From Dendrobium chrysotoxum (lineage: Eukaryota; Streptophyta; Magnoliopsida; Asparagales; Orchidaceae): a DNA stretch of 64,000 nucleotides. Where the stretch lies: NCBI GenBank assembly GCA_019925795.1, contig CM034304.1, positions 20,476,228 to 20,540,227 on the forward strand. Reading direction: 5' to 3'. The notes below the pieces were generated by a model, which saw only the letters and a list, made by a program, of their open reading frames with translations, did no database searches and had not been told where the DNA came from. Made by a program: the position numbers and the translations under genes. Of the stretch, positions 1 through 9,304 are shown piece after piece (positions within the stretch are counted from its first letter, which is position 1; each line of letters starts with the position of its first letter).

Positions 1-3000
1 TGAAGGGTAAAAATATTGTTCGACTATGTATTTAGCTACACTAATTTAGATGTATTATCATTAATTTCATTATCAAAATCATAATAAGAAATGATATAAC
101 TCCCCAAGAAGAGAAGATATCATTTATTACTATTCATTTGAATATAATGATAATGATTTACATTAATATTTAATTTTCCCAAAAGAACAATTTTTCCCAT
201 CCTATTTAGGAGCTAAATGGAATAGGGTTTATTTTATCTGGGGTCTTAAATTTTTAGCGAAGGAAAGCCTTTGTAGTAAATTACATTGTAGTAAGTTTAA
301 GCTCCTACGAATACTCTTGATTAAAATGATTGTAGAAATTTATTTGGATTTTCAAGGAGTGATATGAAGGGAATGATATTGGAATTTAAATTGGGATTGG
401 ATCAAATTTTAGAACACTTATTTTAGAGGCCAAAGGATGAGGAGAAGGAGGTGTTTGGGGATTCTAAAATAATTTAGAAACACAACAATCTATCTTATAT
501 TGGGCTTTAAATTTTGGATGGGAGAAAATTTTTTAGTTCAAGTTATCATTTTATTAAAATTTTGGGATTAAATTCCCAATATTGGAGACTTAAGATTTTG
601 GGATTGCCTTAGAACCTAGATCTAATTTGGGCACTAAATTATAGTAACCTAAACATAACTAATGACATGCAAATCTAGGCTTATCTTGGCCTTGATTGGA
701 GAGTCTGTTAAAGCACCTAGGCACTTTAAAATGATGAATTAAGTCTTATAAAAGATGGGTAAGATTTTTTATTTAAGTTTTTGAAAAATTAGGGACAACT
801 TATAGAGAATTTCCTAATTGGCCCCTTTACTTATATATTAGTAGGATTAAGCTTGATGTGATTAAGATTTAATTAATTTTAGTTTATTTCTAATGCAATG
901 TATGAAAATTGACCTATTTTGAAAAAGAAAAATATGTATGATGAACTTTAAAATTAAGCTTAAAAAATAAATTTTTCCTAAAGATGCATAACATCTCCAA
1001 GATAAAGCTGTACTCTCATAGGTCAGGTGGCTTACCATGACCAGCAGGCGGGGAGCTGCCTAATAAGGAGGGAAGGAAGGATATGAATGCATGAAAAACT
1101 TTCTTCGTGCCCGGGCTTAGTTCTTAATAGCATTTATCTATCTATGTGGGCCTGATTTTTTTTATTTAATTACAAGTAGAAGAATTTTTTCATTGTCCTT
1201 AAAAACCTAATCGTGTTCCAGGCTAAAATAAACCTCACATGTAGAAAATAAACCTAGAAAAGCAAATAATTTCAACTACATGAATAATTTAATTAATCAT
1301 CATCAGAATATAGAATATCAAAAGTCTGTGTGGCAAGTGCCACTTAATTATAAAGTAGGGTCTACAAAATTAAAACTGGTTGGGTACTTCTGAAACATTC
1401 CTAATTTAAATCCTATATAATGACATAAGTTTTAAAGTGGGATATTTTTTTTCAACTTCTTCATTCGAGCTTCTTAGATCCATCGAGTCCAGAATTCCAA
1501 ATGAAAAGAACTCCTCATCGAAGGGATATTTTTTTCTCTTTGGATTTGAAACTACCCAAGTTTGGATCTCCAAATGGAAGGAACTTTTCCCTGAGGAATA
1601 TTTCCTACCTCTTTGGATCTCATATTGGGTACTAAATATACCACTTTAAGTGAATTTCAGAACTCTTTTATACTTAATTACGTATGAAAATTTAAAATAA
1701 CTCTGTACTCCATACATGTTATCCTAAGATATTCATATAAAATCAACAAAAATCTAAGCATGTATATATATATTTTTTCTCACATATGAGCTAACAAATT
1801 CACTTAGCTATGCTTTTAATTTTTTTAGGGGGGCTTAACAATTTTAGCACATTTTAATTGGCCCCCTTTTTATAGCCCTACACAAGCATAACCACCTGCT
1901 AAAAACTTTATTAGCATCCAGATTATTTTTAACCTAAAAAAATCTTGTGCCTATCACACATCATATCATAAATAGTATGGTAAAAGAAAATATCACATCA
2001 TATGCATCACAAATCAAATTAGACCACAACAACTAGCTTGCATGGGAAACCATGTAAAATTTATGTCAAACAGAAAAAGCATATAAGAAATAATAGTGGC
2101 CTAGCCTAAAAATAGGATTGGTTATCCTTACAAGCCATCTATAGTGTGTGCATCAAGCTGTGTGGTTTAGAAATATCATAGGTTGGTTATTATTTGAAAT
2201 GTTTTTAATATTATACTTGGTTTATTTTTAGGCTAAGGGGAATTTTAATTTAAGTTTAAGTTTAATGTTTTAATGTATGTTTTAAAGTTAATTTTAAGTG
2301 TTAAAATTAATTAATCATTAGTTCTCTAAAGTCCTAAATTTTAATTAGGTTTTTCACTCCTTAGGCCTCAAAATTTAATGCACTTATGCCCTCAAATTAA
2401 AATTTATATAAGGTATGAAGGCTTCCATTAATTAGTGATTTACTATTAATTATTTAGTTTGATTAATAACTACATTTATTTACAGTAGGATAGTGAGGTT
2501 TATTTCACCCTCCTTAGAGCTAACTTAATTACCCAACAGTTATCTTTGAGTTTAGGTTTAATTTAATTTATTGGTTAAATCATCTATGTTTGTGATTATC
2601 TAATTAATATTTATTAACTTTGTGGTTTATGGTTTGTATTCCATCATATTTGTTTGTGGCATTGTAAAAATGGGCATGAGGACCCAAGGCCTCTTTAGGA
2701 CACTTAGCCCTACAGCCCGAGGTAGTCCATCCTAAAAACTTCATCATGGAATATTGGTTGTACATTTTAAAGTTATAATATTTTTTCATTGATTAGACTT
2801 ATGATTTATTTAATATTGGGCTATTTAATAGATTTTTGTATTTTATTGAATATTATAATATATTTAATTAATGGTCCATTTCTTGACTTTTTAATTTACA
2901 TTAATTTTTTGGGGCTCTCATATTTTTCATAAATATTAGACCCTAAGATGAGAAAATGCCACTGAGTTTATTGGATTTGGCTTTTTCTGTAATTAGTTAT

Positions 3001-3384
3001 AAATTTTTAAAGTGTAGGTGTTTTATTAAACTAAGTTGACCAAAATGTTGACTTTTTGATTTTTAAGAAATTCTAAAGATTTGATCATTTTCATAAATAT
3101 TTGACCCAGGGATAAGTTCAATTCCAATAAGTTTGCTCAATTTGGAATTTTTACATTTAGTTATGATTTTTTTAAGTTTGTGGATTTAATTGAATTATTT
3201 AGTTACTAAATTAGAGGGATTTTCTTATTTTTATACCAAGTTGATTTCAAATCACTAAAAATATTCCCAAATGTCAAGAATGACTTATGGGGGGTGTATT
3301 TATGTTTTTAAAAATTATTTGGTATCTTTATTTATTTTTTAATTATTTATTTTAGTTAATCTTTAAATTTGATTGATTATTAAA
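1..3384. repeat. Long dispersed repeat, copy A, left part
   Basis: Non-coding AT-rich sequence that aligns along its length with 20861-23310 (copy B) at a fairly constant offset of about 20.84 kb. Matching anchors include the stretches near 181/21021, 1437/22273, 2100/22945 and 3240/23190. About 730 bp of A (roughly 2165-2880) is missing from B. The left end lies outside the window, since the homology is already under way at base 1. No open frame longer than about 70 codons looks coding. With the right part (9305-12549) it forms one repeat interrupted by a LINE. Most likely part of a very long LTR of a Ty3/gypsy element; that identity is inferred from what lies next to its right end, not from the repeat itself. 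Confidence 0.75.
3368..3384. repeat. Imperfect target-site duplication of LINE-1 (left); partner at 9306-9318
   Basis: TTTGATTGATTATTAAA on the left and TTTGATAATTAAA on the right resemble each other, and both align to the single uninterrupted site in copy B. They are not identical, which is expected of an old insertion, so the exact limits are uncertain by a few bases. Confidence 0.5.
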
Positions 3385-4611
3385 ATATTTATTTATTTAT
3401 TATTATTTTTTTGGGGAGGAAACTCGCGGGGTGGGGGAGGGGGGGGGGGGGGGGTGGGTGGGTGGGTGGGCTACACGTTAAATATAAAGGAGGTTACAAA
3501 ATCCTTAAAGGGGGCCTTTAGCTCGCTAATGCTCGGAAGAGCTACAATAAAAATTAAAAGAAAACGTAAGAGCCGATGGTCCCTTATACTAAGATACACA
3601 AAATCACCTAATAACAATCTAGGGTTACAAGTAGGCAACACCCAAAAAAGGAAGAAAAGAAAAAAGGAATTCAGGATAGTCTTCTTGCAAAAAGTAGTAA
3701 CCTTGTCCAAAAAAACCTCAGTCCACTGCACCTGCATAAGAAAATGTCTGCATAAGAAAAATAAGCATAATAACACAAGGAAAAGTCAAGGAATATTATA
3801 ATAGGATATAAGTTAAGACTAATGGAAATTTAAGTAAATATAGGCTAAATACTTCCCAACAGTATTAATGAATATCTCCTTATTATTGCCATTCAGAAGA
3901 CCCTCCTTAAAGACCTTGAACTCACATAACAGAATGGTCAAGTAATTACTGGAACAATTAGAAAGATGTAAGGAAACCATATGAACAAACAACCAAAAAA
4001 ACAATCATTTAAAACCCAAGCAATAGCCAGATACATAACCATACTACAAGATAGGATAACCTAAAGCAAAATACGCAGAAGATGAAGCTGCCAGGTGATG
4101 TTGCTGCCTGAAAAAATGCTCATACCTTAAATAACCAAGAACTAGAAAAGGTTCCAATTATGAGCACTAAACTCCTCGCAACCAAAGAGGAACAAACAAT
4201 CTAACTAAATAAAAGACATGAAAACCATCCAAAAGGATAAAGCAGCATATAAATAATAGGAGTAATCACATATAATGAAAATGCCAGTCATAATAATATC
4301 AAACCCTTCCCAGCTAGAGAGGAAGATAAGAAACTCGTTAGCTTGGTAAATAGGATAACTCGAAAAGTAAAGTTGCTAATAAAAAAGAGAAGAACTATCT
4401 TCCCAGAAATGATCAACCGAGTAGGCATATAGTGAACAAACCCCCCACTCAAAGAAAAAGGGCCAAATAACCAAATCCACCATAAAGATATTAGGAGGAA
4501 TCAAAAGAAACAAAATAAACACAATCACCAAAGTCAAGAATGAACTAAAGAACCACACACAGATAATGAGCTTAATTACTTCTAACATAAGGCAAGCATA
4601 AACGATTAAGC
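3385..4611 (-). other. 3' UTR and A-rich tail of LINE-1
   Basis: Non-coding region after the ORF2 stop. On the element strand it ends in a C-rich run followed by AAAAAAATAATAATAAATAA, a plausible decayed poly-A or TAA-type tail. The open frames here on either strand are biased by homopolymers and show no domain. Confidence 0.65.
3428..3470 (+). repeat. G-run and GGGT tract
   Basis: Sixteen consecutive G (3439-3454) run straight into GGGTGGGTGGGTGGGTGGG. The plus strand satisfies the G-quadruplex pattern several times over. It sits at the distal 3' UTR of LINE-1, on the antisense strand of the element. Confidence 0.9.
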
Positions 4612-5454
4612 CTAGTTAAGCCAACAATATTGATAGGAAGAGAAGTTCCCATAAATTCCATTAACTCCAAAAAAATTGTAGCCTAAGTTGGCTAAAAGGC
4701 CAGTAGCAGAATTAACTTCCATATATGTGTGAGTAATAGAAAAATTGATAGCCAAAAGCCACAGCTTAATTTCTCTTATGATATAAAAATACATGGGATT
4801 ATCATTAACTTTACCAAGAATGTAATGAATAACCAAGATAGCATCCACTTCAATCCAAAGATTAGTAATACCTAAAGAAATGCATAATTGCACACCATAT
4901 TTTAAAGCCTCAAGCTCAGCCATAATGGAATTATTGACAGCCGAGGGACCGGCAAAAGCCACAATAATGTGGCCATTATGATCCCAGATAAGCCCACCGC
5001 AACCATCTTTAGCCAATTTAAAGGAACCATCAGTACTTAGTTTATAGCAACATTGGTGAGGCTTAGTCCATTTAACAATAGTGGGTTTACGAAAATGAAC
5101 AATATACGTAAAATTGATACCAAAAAATTGAGCAATTTGATGACAACCCGTAAAAGAGCTACTATTAATCAATTTAGCCAAAAATAACTGTCTCACCTTA
5201 TCTTTAACCTTGAGGATAATATTCACGGCATTCATATGGATGTTCTCATGCTTTGACTCATTCCTTCTCTTCCAAAGGAACCAACAAATAATAACAAGTA
5301 AAATGTTACGGATATGATTCTTAGGAGAAACAAACCAGACTTGCAAAATATTCTTAATACTGTTATAATCCTTACATAAATGGGTATTAAAACCATTATA
5401 AAAAAATAGCCAGACATTCAGAGAAATAGACCCATTAGCAAAAACATGATTCAA
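4612..5454 (-). pseudogene. LINE-1 ORF2, RNase H domain
   Basis: Open 280-codon frame with a plant-type RNase H (RVT_3 family) over about residues 135-265. Recognisable active-site segments are STDGS (first Asp), MAELEAL (Glu) and IEVDA (second Asp). The last metal-binding region reads MEVNSATGLLANL, where the family usually has Asp (A-D-x-L-A), so the fourth acidic residue appears lost. The first about 130 residues are the linker after zf-RVT. In a live element this domain would degrade RNA in the RNA:DNA hybrid. The frame is cut off from RT by shifts at 5451-6180, so it cannot be made as one polyprotein. Confidence 0.85.
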
Positions 5455-6179
5455 AGTTTACATATGATAACAACACTGGCATTTGGAAACAATACAAAAT
5501 CCCTTCTTGCAAAGAATAGTATCAACAGGCATGTAATTATTAAAAATTCTCTAAATAAGAATAGAATAAGAGATAGGAATACCTTTCTGCCAAATAGTGG
5601 ATAAAATATAATTTTTAGGCTGAGAATCCCTAAGACAATGCCAAACTTCCTTGAATAAAAAACTACCATCATTGGATTTGTTAAATAAAATGCAATCACT
5701 CTTATCAAGTTGAAGAGGAATTTTCACAATGGGAAAATGATAGAATTAGGCACCAGATCTAAAAGATAGTCCACATTCCAATTCCCATTACACTTTACAA
5801 GCACTAGTAGAGTGGGTATTGAGTAAATTGTCAATGGAAGAATACCTAACCAATTGTCTTGCCAAAAAAAGATGTCACCCAAACCCAAACCCCATTTAAT
5901 GAAACTTTCAACATACTATTTAATGGAGCACATCCTCTTCCAATTAAAGGAATCACCTTTTTTGAAAAAGTAGTTAAGAGGATGCTTGCCCACACAACAT
6001 TTGGAAGTCATAAATTTAGCCCACAAGCTTTTTTTGGATCTAAAATTGAACCATAACTTATAAGAAAAATGAAGGGCCATATCACTCAAGTTCTTAAAAC
6101 CAAGCTTACCTTCATCTTGGACACTAGAGAAATTTTCCTAAGAAGCCCAAATTAAAATAGATTTATGCTCTTTACTACC
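5455..6179 (-). pseudogene. LINE-1 ORF2, zf-RVT and connecting region (decayed)
   Basis: Between RT and RNase H the minus strand keeps short pieces in alternating frames, including an open stretch at 5451-5708 rich in the aromatic and hydrophobic residues typical of the zf-RVT segment. The Cys pairs of a zinc-binding zf-RVT are not intact in one frame. Assigned by position between the two recognisable enzymatic domains; several frameshifts would be needed to join it. Confidence 0.6.
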
Positions 6180-7332
6180 CTAGAGAAATTTGTGAAAAAT
6201 TCTTTCCATCCTACTACAAACATTCAAAGTAGGATATAAAGTCTGAAATAAATAGATAGGAATAGAACACAAAACACTTTTAATTAAAATAAATCTACCG
6301 CCAAAAGAAAGAAAATTAAAAGCACAAGTAGAAAACTTTTTTATGAATATTAGAAAAAATGTCCCCAAATAAATGATATCTCTTCTTACCCTTGACAAGA
6401 GGTGTGCCTAAATATTTAAGGGGAGGTGTTTGTGCATGAAACAAAAATTTTTCTGGATAGCATTGATTTTTTGAATGGAAATAGATTTAACATTAATAAA
6501 ACAACTTTTATTAGGGTTAAAAATTAACCCACTAGCATTTCAAAAAGGACCCAGAAAATTAAATAGGATATTATGTATTTTTTTGGAACCATTAGTAAAA
6601 ATAATAAAATCATCAGCAAAACTTAAATGAGAAATAGGGAAACCACCAATAGTATGATATTGTAAAGTTGGATATTTTTTGAACAACTCATTTAAGCCTC
6701 TATAAAAAAATTTCATTAGCATAATAAACAAAGCAGGGGATAAAGGGTCTTTTTGCCTGAGACCATGAGTCGAACCAAAAAAACCATGGCTTTTGCCATT
6801 GATTATAACAAAAAAGAAGCAATGTTCAATACTATTTTTAATGAGTCTAATGAAATCATTATTGAAGCCAAATTTGTTAAGCATAGTATAAAGAAAAGAC
6901 CATTTGAGGTTATCACAGGCTTTGGTTATATCAATTTTGAAAGTAGCATCCACCAACAATTTTGGCTTCCAAATCATGAACTAATTCTTGGGCAAGAAGA
7001 ACATTATCAAAGATAGAAGGACCTTTCAAAAAACTCATTTGCACTAAAGAAATGATATTAGGGAGAATTAATGCTAATTTAGTCATAATCAGCTTAGCAT
7101 TAAGTTTATTGAAAAAAGAGCAAAGACTAATAGGATGAAAATCACTCAAAAAATTAGTGACATCATTTTTAGGAATTAAAACAATGGAAGTAGTAGTAAT
7201 AAATTTATCGTTAGTGTTCCCCTTGAAGAAATCAATAACAGCATTCACAAAGTCCTCTTTAATAATATGCCAAGACTTTTGAAAAAATTTCATAGTAAAA
7301 TCATCTGGACTAGCAGTAGAATCAGTGTTCAT
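6180..7332 (-). pseudogene. LINE-1 ORF2, reverse transcriptase
   Basis: RT (RVT_1) in at least three overlapping pieces. 6931-7332 carries the finger motifs, with SPDDF in place of the usual GPDGF and then HPISLC. 6540-6977 carries the palm: DITKACD (first catalytic Asp), HGLRQKDPLSPALF and LSFADDFIIF, where FADD is the catalytic box and is intact. 6180-6398 carries the thumb-like segment. A live enzyme would prime cDNA synthesis at a nicked target. Frameshifts near 6950 and 6450 and several stops show decay, although the catalytic box survives. Confidence 0.88.
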
Positions 7333-7900
7333 ATTTTTAATGGTAAGCCAAATTTACTTAGAAGAAGGAATTTTAGTAAGCATTCTGGTTATCCTCTTCA
7401 GAAATAAAAGAGTGAATAAAAGAAATTTCCAAATCCAAAATTGGACATAAATTCTTATTAAAAACATTCTTAAAGTAATCAACACCCGACTCATTAATCA
7501 AAGCAGGATCATCAATATGAGAACCATTGGGATTAGAATCTTTATGGATATAACTAGTAACTTTCTTATGATTAGCAATATTATGAAAAAGCTTTGTATT
7601 TCTATCTCCTTCAACAAGTAATTTAGAGGCAGCTTTTTATTTCCAGTAAACTTCTTCTTGTTCCTAAAGTTTAAATAAGATGTCTTTGGCCTCATTCAAA
7701 AAAGAAAGATTCTCATTAGAAGGATCATTCATGTACTTATTGTCAGCTGAAATAACTTGACTCTCAGCTCTCACAATATTGGAAAATAAATTTTTGAAAA
7801 CAGTTGTGTTCCACCAATTAAGCTTCTGCTTAAGCCTCTTAAGCTTAAGCTAAAATTTAGTCATACCAGCAATATTATCAGAGGGAAATAAAGGAGCATG
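7333..7900 (-). pseudogene. LINE-1 ORF2, spacer between endonuclease and RT (decayed)
   Basis: Roughly 570 bp with only a 65-codon open piece at 7498-7695. Its position matches the EN-RT linker of plant L1 elements, a poorly conserved helical region. I see no independent motif. Confidence 0.55.
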
Positions 7901-8659
7901 TCAATTATCTTTAACAATATTAAAAAATGAATCATAAAAAATCCACATGTTCTGAAATCTAAATGATGAAGGACTGCTATTATAATGCAATGAAATGTTT
8001 AAAAGAAGAGGTGAGTGATATGATAAAGTTCTAGATAAATGCTCAATGTGAGTACTATGAAACTTAGAAATCCATAAATTATTAAAAAGAATACGATCTA
8101 ACCATTGCCATATAGTACCTTGATTCCATGTAAAACCATTGCCGGTAAAGCCAATATCATGTAACATTGAGTTTAAAATCATATTATTAAAATTTTCCAT
8201 AGCATTGAAGTTAGGAGAGTTCCCACTAACTCTCTCAGAGGAATTAGTAATAGTATTGTAATCACCACCAACCAACCAAGGCTCAACAATATTAGAAGCA
8301 AAATCTATGATTTGACTCCACAAAATTCTCCTTTCAATCTTAGAGCAAGAAGCATAAACAAAGGAGGCATAACAGGAAAACTGTAAAAAATTAATGCTTG
8401 TGAGCACAATTTGAGGGTAGTCATTCAAAATGCTTAAGTTAACCCAATGTTTCCAAAAAATCCAAATCTTATTAGAGCAAATACTAAAGGAACAATCAAA
8501 ACCATAGTAAATTTGAATCGAATCCAACTTAGCAGAAGAAGTTAAAGGCTCAAGTAAAACCAAAACATTTATATTATGAATCCTACGTAAAATTTTAACT
8601 CTATCTGTAGAAGGGAAATTACACACACCTTTAATATTCCAAATAATGGCTTTAACCAT
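7901..8659 (-). pseudogene. LINE-1 ORF2, AP endonuclease domain
   Basis: Open frame whose likely ORF2 start is the Met at 8659 (MVKAIIWNIKGV). It is an exo-endo-phosphatase (APE-like) domain that would nick target DNA. Visible landmarks are the WNIKG Asn, an LLEP Glu, GGDYNTI (usual GGDFN) and a C-terminal LSYHSPLL, where the family normally has S-D-H; Asp is replaced by Tyr while the catalytic His remains. Translation stops at 7901 before RT. The frame opens further upstream to 8767, but that part overlaps the ORF1 end and shows no EN similarity. Confidence 0.85.
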
Positions 8660-9098
8660 TTGAAGAAGGTAGATTAGAATCTCGAGTGACCCTAGATGCT
8701 TGACCATCCGAGGGTTTAGTATTTTTACTTTTCTTCCTACCATCCAACAGATTAACAGAATACACACCAGAAAGTTTCAGATTACCATAGAAAGCCCAAA
8801 TAAAATTGAGGTTAGGACATTTTAAAGAGAACTTCCCAACTAATGTAAATTGGTAAGGAGATACAAGTTTCAAAATATTCAGGAATCACCAAAGCAGGAA
8901 CACCTTTAATCAAGGATTTAGTAAAAGAAAAAGAAGATCCATTCGAATACGCATTACCCGCCAGAACATCATGAAAGATCGAGATTTAGGGATGGAATCA
9001 TTTCCAGCTACATCAAAAAAATCTTTATTAGCTTCCACTGCATCCGATGGAGGAATACCCAAAGAAGAGGGAGTGGAAGATGACATACCTACCGCCAT
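8652..9098 (-). pseudogene. LINE-1 ORF1, DUF4283-like, internally deleted
   Basis: The start is taken at the ATG at 9098 (MAVGMSSSTPSS), the first Met in a plant LINE ORF1-like N-terminus. The frame shifts near 8930 and resumes at 8652-8873 with SPYQFTLVGKFS and YSVNLLDG, motifs of DUF4283, the N-terminal domain of plant LINE ORF1 RNA-binding proteins. It then passes directly to a charged tail ending NLPSSNG-stop, a few bases from the ORF2 start. ORF1 normally runs to several hundred residues with a CCHC knuckle; here about 150 codons remain and no knuckle is seen, so the middle seems deleted. Confidence 0.72.
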
Positions 9099-9304
9099 AT
9101 CGAGATACAAAAAAAAAAGAGACCCAAAAGCCAAAGGCCTCAGGCCAACTAAAAAACACACTGAGAAAGCTAAGAGAATCAAATATGAAAGTAAAAAATA
9201 AGAATCCAATAGTAAACACCAGGAACAGCAATAGGAGAAACCCGGTCGCCTGAGCCCAAGTGCACATAAGAGAGATAATATAGATGTTAGAATGGTTTTT
9301 ACTC

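Larger units (their letters stand above)
3385..9304 (-). mobile_element. LINE-1 (non-LTR retrotransposon), full length but decayed
   Basis: A minus-strand L1-type plant LINE of about 5.9 kb. In element order it has a short 5' UTR, a collapsed ORF1 (DUF4283-like), ORF2 with AP endonuclease, reverse transcriptase, zf-RVT remnant and RNase H, then a 1.2-kb 3' UTR with an A-rich tail read as T-rich DNA at 3385-3415. The insertion limits come from copy B of the surrounding repeat, which is continuous at about 23310 where A is broken. All ORFs carry stops and frameshifts, so it is not autonomous. It belongs to a different LINE lineage from the two others in this window, judging by the RNase H and RT sequences. 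Confidence 0.88.

Noticed and set aside
3373..3801. 142-codon plus-strand ORF and 101-codon minus-strand ORF
   Set aside because: Both arise from the G-run and purine-rich LINE 3' UTR; they overlap each other and have no domain.
6753..7016. 87-codon plus-strand ORF
   Set aside because: Antisense shadow of the LINE-1 reverse transcriptase.
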